Assembly: GCA_035296965.1 (NCBI GenBank)
Contig: DATGZX010000339.1
Location: 1-64,000, forward strand
Reading direction: 5' to 3'
DNA: 64,000 bases
DNA from: DATGZX01 sp035296965
GTDB lineage: Bacteria; Planctomycetota; Planctomycetia; Gemmatales; Gemmataceae
Part shown: positions 18,717-27,123 of the stretch, piece by piece
How the letters are laid out: each line of letters opens with the position of its first letter
How positions within the stretch are numbered: position 1 is the stretch's first letter
Position numbers and translations under genes: made by a program
The notes under the pieces: model-generated
What the model saw: the letters and a program-made list of their open reading frames with translations, nothing else
Told to the model about the DNA's origin: nothing
Databases searched by the model: none

Positions 18717-21074
18717 GTGCCCGGTCCGCAGGAAACTATCGCCGAGTGCCCGCCAGCGCCGCACGAGGAAATTGCGCAGGAGCCTATCACCGGCCCCACG
18801 GTTGAAGCGAAGCTTTTCCATCAGAAATCCACGCTGAGCCGGCCCAAGCACTTGCTCGAGCTGGCTTGCAAGGTGGTCGGAGCCAGCCAGGGCGGCATCG
18901 GCCTTCTATCGGGCGATGGCGAGCTGGTCGAGCATATCACCTACGGATTGCTCGACAGCGTTGCGGCCCAGCTCTGGCAGTCGCCCTGGAGCGAAGAGTT
19001 GACCCGCTTCGTTCTGCAACAACCTGGGCCTGCAAATATCGAAGACCTCGGGCGCGCGTATCCACATCTGGGAATGGCACCCGGGCTGCCCTTGATCGGG
19101 CCATTCCTGGGAATCCCACTGACTTGCCACGGCCGCAATCGGGGCGCATTGTACCTGGCCCGGCCACAGGGCGCACCGCCATTCAATTGCCAAGATGAAG
19201 AAACGGTATTGCCAATCCACGCCTGGTTGGAGCAGGGGAGCCTCTTTGAGGAAGCTCGCCTGCTCGCTCAGCTACGCATGCTCACGCAAGTCGCGCAAGC
19301 GGCAGCCGGCAGCCTTGACTTGGCGCCGATTCTTGCAGTGGCGATGCGTGAACTGGATAAGCATCTGCCGTTTCACGTCTCGGCCGTTTGGCTCCTGGAA
19401 CAACCACCGTCCACGCACAAGGGCCCAAGAAGGAGCCGGGGAATGCCGGCCTCTCGTGCCGACAACAGCAAAAACTCGAACACACCTCCTTGTCTGAAAA
19501 TTGCGGACATTCGCACGGTTTACGATGACAAGGCCGAACAACTCGGCCTGAAACCCGGCCTGCGAATGGAAATGGACAAAACACCATTCGAAGTCTGCCT
19601 GCGGAATGGCCAGGCGCTCTACCTCGACCTCAGTCGTCCCGAGGAACGAATCAGTGTTCTGGCAAATGAATTGGCGAACCGCGGCGCAAACTCCACGTGT
19701 GCCGTGCCGTTGCATTCCGGCGAACGCACTGTCGGGATTTTGCAGAGCGTCTGCCTGCGACCGAATGGTTTCACCAACGAGCAGGTGCAGCTCCTCTACC
19801 TGATCGCCGACCTGCTCGGCCCGGCAATTTCGAACTGCCAACTTTTCGGCCGGTTGCGGGGCGCTTACGAAGAGCTACGTCTCACGCAGGATCAACTCAT
19901 CCAGGCCGAGAAGATGCGCGCTCTCGGCGAGCTGGCCGGCGGCATGGCTCATGATTTCAATAATTCCCTGTGCGGCGTGCTTGGCTTCCTCGAGCTAGCT
20001 TTGGCCGATAAGGATCTTGGTCCCGCGGGCCGAGGCTACCTGGAATCGGCCCGCACCTGCACGCTGGACGCCGCACAGACGGTCCGCCGCGTGCAAAGCT
20101 TTGCGCGCTGGGAGCGCAACGAACTTTCCGTCCAGCTCTTGGACCTCAACGAGTTGGTCCGGCAGACGATTGAATTGACTCGGCCCAAGTGGGAAAGCCT
20201 TACCCAGGCCCGCGGCGCTCCTATCTCCGTTGAAGTGCTGACGGAATCCACTGCCTGGATATCTGCCAGTGCAGCGGAGCTGCGCGAGGTTCTTACGAAC
20301 CTGGTGTTCAATGCGGTCGACGCCATGCCCAACGGGGGAAAGCTCACCGTACGCACCTGGAGCACCGAGCGCGACGTCTTCCTTGCCGTCCAGGACACCG
20401 GGATCGGCATGAGCGAGGCCGTGCGCCAGCGTTTGTTCGAGCCGTTTTTCACTACCAAGGGCGAACGGGGCAACGGCCTGGGCTTGAGCGTCACCTTTGG
20501 CATCATTCAGCGCTACCAGGGCGAGATCGCCGTCGACTCTCGGGTTGGCAAAGGCTCAACATTCACAGTACGTCTTCCGTTGCTCTCCGCGCATGAGCCC
20601 GTGTCAGTTGCCAAGACCTCCAAAGGAGCGATCGCGAGACCGGATCCGCGCGCCGCTCCCGTGAAGCCTCAACCATCGGTTCCGGCGCCGAAGGCAGTGC
20701 CCAGTGCCTCCAGGAGCCTGAGGATCTTGGTGGTGGAAGACGAAGAGCCCATTCGCCGCTTCCTCGCCACGAGCTTGACCCATCTTGGGCATCGTCCCCG
20801 TTTGACTGCCGACGCCAACGAAGGCATCCAGGCCCTGGCCGAGGAAAGTTTCGACGTGGTCCTCACCGATCTTGGTCTTCCCGGCCTTAACGGCGAAGAA
20901 GTGGCGCGGACGGTGGCTCGCCAATCGCCGCAGACCCCGGTCATCCTGCTGACAGGCTGGTCGAACCAGTTGAAGGAGGAAGCTCTGCCGCTGGAGGGGG
21001 TGACGTGCGTGATAGGCAAACCGGTCACGCTCAGCACGCTGGCCAAAACTCTGAATTCCGTATGCCCAGCTTGA
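18717..21074 (+). CDS. Hybrid histidine kinase with two GAF domains and receiver
   Basis: A soluble 785-residue sensor kinase without membrane segments. Two GAF-like domains cover about 25-160 and 190-380. The H-box is ELAGGMAHDFNNSLCGVLGF (His about 414). The ATPase part has the N-box NLVFNAVDAMPNGG, G1 DTGIGMS and G2 GNGLGLSVTFGI. A proline/alanine linker leads to a receiver domain with VVEDEEPIRRF, the phospho-acceptor Asp in VLTDLGLP (about 718) and the Lys in IGKPVTL. The GTG at 18717 has GGAGG 7 nt upstream, better than the GTG at 18684. No DNA-binding output is present; output is probably by phosphorelay. It directly follows the HD-GYP gene. Confidence 0.88.
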   Translation: MPGPQETIAECPPAPHEEIAQEPITGPTVEAKLFHQKSTLSRPKHLLELACKVVGASQGGIGLLSGDGELVEHITYGLLDSVAAQLWQSPWSEELTRFVLQQPGPANIEDLGRAYPHLGMAPGLPLIGPFLGIPLTCHGRNRGALYLARPQGAPPFNCQDEETVLPIHAWLEQGSLFEEARLLAQLRMLTQVAQAAAGSLDLAPILAVAMRELDKHLPFHVSAVWLLEQPPSTHKGPRRSRGMPASRADNSKNSNTPPCLKIADIRTVYDDKAEQLGLKPGLRMEMDKTPFEVCLRNGQALYLDLSRPEERISVLANELANRGANSTCAVPLHSGERTVGILQSVCLRPNGFTNEQVQLLYLIADLLGPAISNCQLFGRLRGAYEELRLTQDQLIQAEKMRALGELAGGMAHDFNNSLCGVLGFLELALADKDLGPAGRGYLESARTCTLDAAQTVRRVQSFARWERNELSVQLLDLNELVRQTIELTRPKWESLTQARGAPISVEVLTESTAWISASAAELREVLTNLVFNAVDAMPNGGKLTVRTWSTERDVFLAVQDTGIGMSEAVRQRLFEPFFTTKGERGNGLGLSVTFGIIQRYQGEIAVDSRVGKGSTFTVRLPLLSAHEPVSVAKTSKGAIARPDPRAAPVKPQPSVPAPKAVPSASRSLRILVVEDEEPIRRFLATSLTHLGHRPRLTADANEGIQALAEESFDVVLTDLGLPGLNGEEVARTVARQSPQTPVILLTGWSNQLKEEALPLEGVTCVIGKPVTLSTLAKTLNSVCPA

Positions 21075-21076
21075 GG

Positions 21077-21187
21077 GAGCGTGCTGAAAAAGGGGTCTGA
21101 CCCCTTCCACGAATGGCGACAGATTCCCAAGAAAGCGGGAAATTAGTGAAGCTTCGTAGGGGGTCAGACCCCTTTTTCAGCACGCTC
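21077..21187. repeat. 111-bp MITE-like inverted-repeat element
   Basis: Perfect 28-bp arms (21077-21104 and 21160-21187) flank a 55-bp core. Each arm contains the small palindrome GGGGTCTGACCCC beside an A/T-run. It begins 2 bp after the stop of the hybrid kinase and has no coding capacity. It could be a mobile miniature element or act as a bidirectional terminator. Confidence 0.75.
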
Positions 21188-21344
21188 TGAGGTCCGGGCC
21201 AATCAGCGCCCACCCTTGCTCTTTCACCAAGAAGCATTTCCCCTTGCAATCCTTGAATCGGGTGCCTTAACTAACCTACGTGGCATGAGAGATCCCATTC
21301 GGATCGCATCGTTCCTTGTACTTCTCCGCGAAGAGGAGTCGGCT

Positions 21345-21941
21345 ATGAGAACTACTCTGTCTTTTCTGTTCATCGGCCTATGTGCGCTGCTCGCGCTGAC
21401 GAGGCTTGGCCTGGCCGAGACGAACCCGTCAAATCGACAAGAAGACCGCAAAGGAAAGGCCGTCTCCCTGGGCGGCCTGGAGTCACGGGTGCCGGCGGAT
21501 TGGGTGGAAGAGGACGTGACCAAGCAGTTTCGCCTTAAGCAATACCGGCTCGAGCCGATCAATGACGACAAGGAAAATGCCGAACTCATCATTTTCCATT
21601 TTGGCGCCGGAGTCGGCGGCTCTGCTGAGGACAACATCAAACGTTGGAAACGCATGTTTGTGCCTCCTCAGGGCAAGACAATCGATGAAGTGACCAAGGT
21701 TGAAAAGATGAAAGTCAGCGGCGTGAACGCTACCTATGTGGATTTGCAGGGAAACTTTCTCTACAAGCCCAGCCCGGCAGCTCCGGATTCCGAAACGGCT
21801 CGGCGACCGGATTATCGCATGCTATCCGTAATGTTCGAAGCCAAGAACGGCCCATACTTCATCCGTCTCGTCGGCCCTGCCCACATTGTCGAACATTACA
21901 AGAAGGGCTTCGATGGGTGGATCAAAGGTTTCAAATCATGA
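21345..21941 (+). CDS. Secreted protein of unknown function
   Basis: A 198-residue protein with a signal peptide (MRTTLSFLFIGLCALLALTR, then LGLAE). The mature part is a single domain rich in charged residues with 'SRVPADWVEEDVTKQFR', 'ELIIFHFGAGVGGSAEDNIK' and 'GPYFIRLVGPAHIVEHYKKG'. I know of similar uncharacterised exported proteins in planctomycetes but cannot name a function. The ATG at 21345 has GAGGAG about 8 nt before it; the longer frame from 21216 lacks support and would hide the signal peptide. It is followed by queA 55 bp downstream, but its exported nature makes a functional link unlikely. Confidence 0.7.
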   Translation: MRTTLSFLFIGLCALLALTRLGLAETNPSNRQEDRKGKAVSLGGLESRVPADWVEEDVTKQFRLKQYRLEPINDDKENAELIIFHFGAGVGGSAEDNIKRWKRMFVPPQGKTIDEVTKVEKMKVSGVNATYVDLQGNFLYKPSPAAPDSETARRPDYRMLSVMFEAKNGPYFIRLVGPAHIVEHYKKGFDGWIKGFKS

Positions 21942-21996
21942 CACTGCGGCAGCGAGCACCCGTTGCCTCGCGGACTAGCGAGGTCCGGTAGCCAGG

Positions 21997-23028
21997 ATGC
22001 AGAGCGATCGATTCGATTATGAGTTGCCTTCCAAGCTCATCGCCCAGGAGCCCTGCGCCCAGCGCGACCAGTGCAGGCTTCTGGTCGTGAGGCGATCCGA
22101 AGCAACTAGCGCTCATCATGTTTTTCAAGAACTACCCAGACTACTTGCTCCGGGCGACTTGCTGGTCCTCAATGATACTCGCGTTCTACAAGCACGGCTC
22201 GTGGGCTGCCGGGCACGAACCGGCGGCAAGTGGGAAGGCCTATTCCTCCGTGAGACTGCCGACGGACTCTGGGAACTTTTGTCGCAGACCCGCGGCCGAC
22301 TGATCGTGGGCGAAACCATTGTTGTGCAGCCGGGACCGCTAAGCCTCAGGCTTGTGAGCAAGACGACCGAGGGGCATTGGTTGGTCCAGCCGAGTGCGAC
22401 CGGCTCGCCTCTCGAGCTGCTGGCAGTCCACGGCCAGATGCCGCTGCCACCCTACATCCGCAAAGGGCGTTCGCTCGCGGCCGACCGGGATAACTATCAG
22501 ACGGTCTACGCGCAGCGAGCGGGTGCGGTGGCGGCACCGACGGCGGGCCTGCATTTCACCCCGGAACTCCTGGTCCGGTTAGAGCAGCACGGCATCGGCC
22601 ATACCTTTGTCACCCTGCACGTAGGACTCGGCACGTTTCAGCCGATTCACGTGGAGGATGTCAGGGAACATACGATGCACCAGGAGTGGGGCGAAATCTC
22701 GTCCACGGCAGCCGCGGACATCGCAAACTGCCGTCGACGGGGCGGTCGAGTGGTCGCCGTCGGAACAACCACCGTCCGTCTGCTGGAAACGGTCGCCGCA
22801 TCAGGACCCATTCGGCCCTGGTCCGGCGAGACAGACCTGTACATCTATCCGCCCTATCAGTTTCGCGTCGTTGATGCGCTGATTACGAACTTTCATTTGC
22901 CGCGGACCAGTTTGCTCGTGCTGGTCAGCGCATTCGCAGGAATTGATTTGACCCGTCAAGCCTATAAGACAGCGCTTGAGTGCTCTTATCGCTTCTATAG
23001 TTACGGAGATGCGATGCTGATCGTGTAA
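21997..23028 (+). CDS. queA: S-adenosylmethionine:tRNA ribosyltransferase-isomerase
   Basis: QueA transfers and isomerises the ribose of S-adenosylmethionine onto 7-aminomethyl-7-deazaguanine at tRNA position 34, giving epoxyqueuosine. The 343-residue length is as usual. Diagnostic stretches are FDYELPSKLIAQEP at the N-terminus, LLVLNDTRVLQARL, AAPTAGLHFTPELL, VTLHVGLGTFQPI, and the C-terminal TNFHLPRTSLLVLVSAFAG. All conserved blocks are intact. The next gene starts 5 bp after its stop, so the two are co-transcribed. No other queuosine gene is visible nearby. Confidence 0.96.
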   Translation: MQSDRFDYELPSKLIAQEPCAQRDQCRLLVVRRSEATSAHHVFQELPRLLAPGDLLVLNDTRVLQARLVGCRARTGGKWEGLFLRETADGLWELLSQTRGRLIVGETIVVQPGPLSLRLVSKTTEGHWLVQPSATGSPLELLAVHGQMPLPPYIRKGRSLAADRDNYQTVYAQRAGAVAAPTAGLHFTPELLVRLEQHGIGHTFVTLHVGLGTFQPIHVEDVREHTMHQEWGEISSTAAADIANCRRRGGRVVAVGTTTVRLLETVAASGPIRPWSGETDLYIYPPYQFRVVDALITNFHLPRTSLLVLVSAFAGIDLTRQAYKTALECSYRFYSYGDAMLIV

Positions 23029-23032
23029 GCAC

Positions 23033-23962
23033 ATGACTAACCGAATTCGCGGAATCCAAAATTACGTTGCCAGACTGACTCCCATGGAAGCGGAGATCAG
23101 GGTGCTCGTGTATCCCGAACAACTTACTGCAGACACGGAGGTACGCGGCAAACTGGTGGGGCCGCGCTGTCGCTATGCCTCCACGGTAGAGGTCGCCTAC
23201 CCGATGCGCGATGGCGGTCCAAGGAATGAAGAGCAGAGGGACTTCCTTACGCTACATGCAATCATTCCAGAGCCCAGTTTTTGGGATGCCGAAAGCCCAC
23301 ATCTCTATCAAGGGCGAGTCGAGCTGTGGCAAGGAAAGGAACTCTGTGACGAGGCGTCGTTCAGCAAAGGCTTGTGCACCTTTGAACTCGGTAATCAGGG
23401 ACTGCGGTGGAATGGCCGGCCCGTGATGCTGCGTGGTGTCGTTCGCGACCGTTGTACCGAAGAAGAAGCGCTACGGTTGCATCAAGCCGGGTGCAACACC
23501 TTATTGGCTTCTGTCGACCCGGACAGCTCCGCTCTTTGGGACTTTGCCGACCGGTTGGGCTTCCTGATGCTTGGTCGTGTGGATTCCATGGCGCAAGCGG
23601 CGCATGCAAGAATTCTTTCCAGCCATCCTTCTTCTTTGGGCTGGATATGCAGCGCCCCTCCACTTCAGGATCTCAACGCAGGTACGGTCAACAGCATGCT
23701 CAGGACACATAATTTCAACAGCATGCCCAGGGTTGAAGAACGATACCTTATCGGAGTGGAGATCACTAGCCAACAATCTGAACCTCAGGTTCCGGTATAC
23801 CCTCTGGAATTCGATCTGGAGTTGCGCCATGAACAAACACTCCCCAACCCTGCGGAGATCGCCCTCCCCGTACTGGTCATGAGGGAAAAAGAATTCATGA
23901 GCCTGACGAGAGAGGAGATGGAATCCGAGTCGGTGGGCACGCTGGGTTCGATCTATTTGTAG
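23033..23962 (+). CDS. GH2-like protein without catalytic residues
   Basis: A 309-residue protein that resembles the junction of the jelly-roll and barrel domains of glycoside hydrolase family 2 (FWDAESPHLYQGRVELW; GLRWNGRPVMLRGVVRD; LHQAGCNTLLASVDPD; DFADRLGFLML). Where active GH2 enzymes have 'HPS..W..GNE' this protein has HPSSLGWICSAP, so the acid/base Glu is missing, and the rest of the barrel is absent. There is no signal peptide, so it is cytoplasmic. It begins 5 bp after queA without a clear ribosome site, implying translational coupling. It may be a binding or scaffold protein, or a decayed hydrolase that is still under selection. The GH2 relationship is my inference from motifs. Confidence 0.55.
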   Translation: MTNRIRGIQNYVARLTPMEAEIRVLVYPEQLTADTEVRGKLVGPRCRYASTVEVAYPMRDGGPRNEEQRDFLTLHAIIPEPSFWDAESPHLYQGRVELWQGKELCDEASFSKGLCTFELGNQGLRWNGRPVMLRGVVRDRCTEEEALRLHQAGCNTLLASVDPDSSALWDFADRLGFLMLGRVDSMAQAAHARILSSHPSSLGWICSAPPLQDLNAGTVNSMLRTHNFNSMPRVEERYLIGVEITSQQSEPQVPVYPLEFDLELRHEQTLPNPAEIALPVLVMREKEFMSLTREEMESESVGTLGSIYL

Positions 23963-23999
23963 CTGCCGAGCGCGGTATACGCGACATCCCCGGCATGGA

Positions 24000-25139
24000 T
24001 CATGCAGCAATTTCAGCCAATGCCCGAGCCAGATGGTCGATGTCATCTTCCGTGCTGAAGGGTCCCGGGCTGACGCGTACCGTCCCTTCTGGAAATGTAC
24101 CGAGTGAACGATGGATGTAAGGGGCACAATGCAAGCCTGGTCGAATCGCGATGTCAAAGGCTTGGTCCAGGATGCCGCCAATCTCTGTGGCTGGGATAGC
24201 TTCACTAGTCAGGCTGATGGTGCCGACCCGTCTCTCGAGGTCGCGGTGGCCGAATAATTCATAACCGCCGAGGTCTTCCAGACGCTGCCAGAGACGTTCC
24301 GTGAGCGCCACCTCGTGCTTTCGGATGCGATCGATGCCTTGTTCCTGGATATATTTCAAGCCGCTCGCAAGACCAGCCACTCCAAGAACGTTCGGGGTGC
24401 CGCCTTCCAGAAAGTAAGGAAATTCGCGGGGCTGCACTTCATTCGATGAATCTCCACCCGTGCCTCCTTCGCGCCAGGCGCGCAGTTTAGCCCGCGGTCC
24501 CACGTAAAGAGCACCTGTTCCGGTCGGTCCCAAGAGCGACTTGTGCCCGGGAAAAGCCAACAGATCGATCTGCAGTGACTGCACGTCGATGGGGACGACC
24601 CCAGCCGTTTGGGCGGCGTCCACCAAGAAAAGCAGCTCCCGCTCGCGAACGATCTGACTCACCGCGCGAATCGGCTGAACTGTGCCCAGGACGTTGCTTG
24701 CATGGGTCATGGCGACCAGGCGCGTCCGCGGGATGATCGCTTTGCGAATGTCGTCCGGGTCAATGGTCCCGCCCGAATCCGCGTGGACGCGAGTTATGGC
24801 GATCTTGCCTGCCAATTCCATCGCGCGTAGCGGCCGGCTCACGCTGTTGTGTTCCAGGTCCGTAGTGACGACGTGATCGCCTTCCACTAACACGCCCTTG
24901 AACGCCATGTTCAGCGCATCGGTTCCATTGAGTGTGAAAATGAACCGTTCGGGTCCCTGACCGTGAAAAAACTGATTGAGGAGGTGCCGCGCATCATCCA
25001 GCGCCCGTTCGGCGGCCAAGGCCATCTTGTGACCAGCACGTCCGGGGTTGGCGAGGTCCTGACGCGCGAAGCGGTCCATTGTTTGATAGACGGTTTCGGG
25101 CTTGGGAAAACTGGTGGCCGCGTTATCGAGGTAGATCAT
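24000..25139 (-). CDS. Cysteine desulfurase family protein (class V aminotransferase fold)
   Basis: A 379-residue PLP enzyme that should remove sulfur from cysteine and hold it as persulfide. Hallmarks are YLDNAATSFPKPETVY at the N-terminus, LEHNSVSRPL, HASNVLGTVQPI, DAAQTAGVVP, the PLP lysine in FPGHKSLLGPTGTGALY (about 203) and the sulfur-accepting cysteine in RPGLHCAPYIHRSLGT (about 337). The pattern fits the TIGR01977-type desulfurase family rather than IscS or NifS. It is the last gene of the sulfur-carrier operon, 5 bp behind the toxin-like gene, and is the natural sulfur donor for the MoaD-like carrier via the MoeB-like enzyme. No Shine-Dalgarno is visible, so it probably depends on upstream translation. 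Confidence 0.9.
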   Translation of the reverse strand: MIYLDNAATSFPKPETVYQTMDRFARQDLANPGRAGHKMALAAERALDDARHLLNQFFHGQGPERFIFTLNGTDALNMAFKGVLVEGDHVVTTDLEHNSVSRPLRAMELAGKIAITRVHADSGGTIDPDDIRKAIIPRTRLVAMTHASNVLGTVQPIRAVSQIVRERELLFLVDAAQTAGVVPIDVQSLQIDLLAFPGHKSLLGPTGTGALYVGPRAKLRAWREGGTGGDSSNEVQPREFPYFLEGGTPNVLGVAGLASGLKYIQEQGIDRIRKHEVALTERLWQRLEDLGGYELFGHRDLERRVGTISLTSEAIPATEIGGILDQAFDIAIRPGLHCAPYIHRSLGTFPEGTVRVSPGPFSTEDDIDHLARALAEIAA

Positions 25140-25144
25140 GGTTG

Positions 25145-25447
25145 TCAGTCGGTTGCTAGGCCGTTCCCCTCTTCATCCGATTTCGGCGGCGGAATATTTA
25201 TCCGCACGGATGCCACTTCGACTACGCGATCTGGTTCACTGACCGAGAACAGCACGTGTAGAGGAGGGACGCAGAGACTACGCAATCCTTCTGATAGAGC
25301 TGTTCCCTTGTTGGCAGGATCCTTCGCAAGCTCTCGATCGATCGAATCGGCCGCACTGGCAACTTCCCTACGCACCTGCGCATCCATCCAGATTTGCGCC
25401 AGGGAGTTTTGAGCCCCCTCGAGCCACGTCACGGTGTATCGAATCAT
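25145..25447 (-). CDS. RelE/ParE-like toxin
   Basis: A 100-residue protein with the ParE/RelE fold pattern: an N-terminal strand (YTVTWLEGAQNSLAQIW), helices containing 'ADSIDRELAKDPANKG', and strands ending in PLHVLFSVSEPDRVVEVASV. Its ATG overlaps the stop of the upstream small gene (ATGA), as in type II toxin-antitoxin pairs. Members of this superfamily cleave mRNA or poison gyrase; which applies here cannot be told from sequence. It lies inside the sulfur-transfer operon, 5 bp before the desulfurase, an unusual place. It could have been recruited as a regulator, or simply be inserted. Confidence 0.72.
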   Translation of the reverse strand: MIRYTVTWLEGAQNSLAQIWMDAQVRREVASAADSIDRELAKDPANKGTALSEGLRSLCVPPLHVLFSVSEPDRVVEVASVRINIPPPKSDEEGNGLATD

Positions 25448-25662
25448 TTCCGATCCAGCGAGCTTAAGTACTCGAGAACCTGTGCCGTGGTGTATCGAGG
25501 CTCGTCCGAGTTAATGCGGCGCTTTGCTTCTGCAATATCGTTCTCCGTCCAAATTGGCGAAATCACGCCCAGGACGTTCCCTCGACTGTCGCGTACCTGC
25601 AGGGGACGAAGAGTGCTCACGACTAGATTTGTCTGTTCGTCGTTCAATACCAGATCGGCCAT
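25444..25662 (-). CDS. Putative antitoxin partner
   Basis: A 72-residue acidic/basic mixed protein (MADLVLNDEQTNLVVSTLRP, then GNVLGVISPIWTENDIAEAK) that ends in a helical C-terminus (TTAQVLEYLSSLDRK) suited to wrap a toxin. There is no clear ribbon-helix-helix or HTH motif. The start has a strong AAAGGAGG 9 nt upstream, one of the best ribosome sites in the window, and its stop overlaps the toxin start. Strong antitoxin translation with a coupled toxin is the usual design. The identification rests mainly on size, order and overlap. Confidence 0.6.
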   Translation of the reverse strand: MADLVLNDEQTNLVVSTLRPLQVRDSRGNVLGVISPIWTENDIAEAKRRINSDEPRYTTAQVLEYLSSLDRK

Positions 25663-25742
25663 TTAGTGCCCCTCCTTTAACTCCATCCTACCACGATGGC
25701 AAGACCGTTCCTACGAGGCTGGGCAGGGATCAAGGTTATCGG

Positions 25743-26777
25743 TTAGTGCCCAATGTACTTGGCGTACAACGTCCGCGCCTTATCCACGTCGCTCGTCCCC
25801 TTGATGATCGCCCGGCCGTCGGGAAAGACGGTGAACTGATAGCCTTCCGCGTCGAACTTGAGCAGGAAGCGGTTGTAGCTAACCTCGCCCAGGATTTCGA
25901 GGTGATGAGCCAATTCCTCGAAATTCAATCGGCTGGCAGTGCGCTGGGCCACCTGCACGGCATTGCGGCCGCACAGGCTGGTCGTGTGCGAGCCTTGTTC
26001 GCCTTCCAACCATTCGAAACGGCGGTGCTGACAGCAAGGACAATCGACTTTGCCAAGCAGCGGGGCAATCTTGATGCGCCGTTGAATGTTCTCCCAGACG
26101 TCGATGTAAATAAGCTCTCGATTAATCAATTGCCGATGGCCGGTGAGGACTTTGAACGCCTCCGCGACCTGGAAGCTGGCCACGATGTTGACGATCGGCG
26201 CGAGGACGCCCGCTGTCTCGCACGTGCCGGCTTCACCGGGTGCAGGCGCCGCTTCGAAGACGCAGCGCAGGCAGGGAGTTTCGCCGGGCAGGATGGTCAT
26301 CGTTTGCCCGTGGCTGCCGATACAGCCGCCATAGACCCAGGGCTTGCCCAGTTTCACTGCGATGTCGTTGATCAGATAGCGGATCTCGAAGTTATCCGTG
26401 CCGTCGAGGATCAAGTCGGCGTCCCGCACCAGGTCGAGGATGTTGGTGCGGTCGATGTCGGTGACCACGGGTTCGACGTATACCGAGGAGTTAATCGCGC
26501 CTAGTTTCCGAGCGGCTGCTTCGGCCTTGGGCAGATTCTCGGCCACGTCATGTTCATCGAAGAGGACTTGCCTTTGCAAGTTGTTGGTCTCGATGAAATC
26601 GCGGTCGACCAAACGCAGATGGCCCACGCCGCCGCGCACCAATGAGTTGGCCAGGACCGTGCCCAGCGCGCCGCAGCCGCACAGGGTCACATGGCTCTCC
26701 AGCAGCCGGCGCTGCCCCTGCTCGCCGACGCCGGGGAAGCGCATCTGCCTGCTGTATCTGTCCAGAGATTCATCCAT
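25743..26777 (-). CDS. MoeB/ThiF-type sulfur-carrier adenylyltransferase
   Basis: A 344-residue E1-like enzyme that should activate the C-terminal glycine of the MoaD/ThiS protein as an acyl-adenylate, ready for sulfur transfer. It has RYSRQMRFPGVGEQGQRRL, the ATP-binding HVTLCGCGALGTVLAN, NNLQRQVLFDEHDV, ILDGTDNFEIRYLIND and GVLAPIVNIVASFQVAEA. Zinc-ligand pairs CLRC (about 168) and CPCC (about 247) are present. The C-terminus, about 80 residues beyond MoeB, has no rhodanese motif, so sulfur must come from a separate donor. It lies 3 bp behind the small unknown gene and upstream of the desulfurase on the same strand. Confidence 0.92.
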   Translation of the reverse strand: MDESLDRYSRQMRFPGVGEQGQRRLLESHVTLCGCGALGTVLANSLVRGGVGHLRLVDRDFIETNNLQRQVLFDEHDVAENLPKAEAAARKLGAINSSVYVEPVVTDIDRTNILDLVRDADLILDGTDNFEIRYLINDIAVKLGKPWVYGGCIGSHGQTMTILPGETPCLRCVFEAAPAPGEAGTCETAGVLAPIVNIVASFQVAEAFKVLTGHRQLINRELIYIDVWENIQRRIKIAPLLGKVDCPCCQHRRFEWLEGEQGSHTTSLCGRNAVQVAQRTASRLNFEELAHHLEILGEVSYNRFLLKFDAEGYQFTVFPDGRAIIKGTSDVDKARTLYAKYIGH

Positions 26778-26780
26778 TTG

Positions 26781-27122
26781 CTAGGAGTCGCCTTCTTCTC
26801 CGATGCCGTAGTCTTCAAGGAAAGTCTGCAAGGACCGAATGACCTGTTTGGGCCACTTCTCGTGCCGGGCGTACCCGATCAGGCAAGTCATGTCCTCGCG
26901 CACCTGTTCGAGAGGCTGCCCTTTCAGTCTGCCCAGGTAGGCAGCCATGTATTCCACCACTTCATCGGCCGCCTGCGGATGAACGATGGACGAATCGGAG
27001 CCCGTCAAGAAAACGGTGGCGTGGATCACGGCCAACAGGATGGGATTCACTCCGAGCTCCGGCGGAATCTGCGGAAAGACGGCCGCGCCTTCGGGTATTT
27101 CGCGCTCGGGCTCGCCGTCCAT
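26781..27122 (-). CDS. Small unknown protein between sulfur carrier and activating enzyme
   Basis: A 113-residue, probably soluble, mostly helical protein (GVNPILLAVIHATVFLTGSD; ADEVVEYMAAYLGRL; EKWPKQVIRSLQTFLEDYG). It has one cysteine and no JAMM motif (HxH plus Asp), so it is not the metalloprotease found beside carriers such as CysO or HcyS. I do not recognise the family. Its tight place (1 bp after the carrier gene, 3 bp before the activating enzyme) argues that it works with them. The ribosome site GGAGGA is formed by the Gly-Gly codons of the carrier gene directly before its stop. Confidence 0.72.
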   Translation of the reverse strand: MDGEPEREIPEGAAVFPQIPPELGVNPILLAVIHATVFLTGSDSSIVHPQAADEVVEYMAAYLGRLKGQPLEQVREDMTCLIGYARHEKWPKQVIRSLQTFLEDYGIGEEGDS

Positions 27123-27123
27123 T

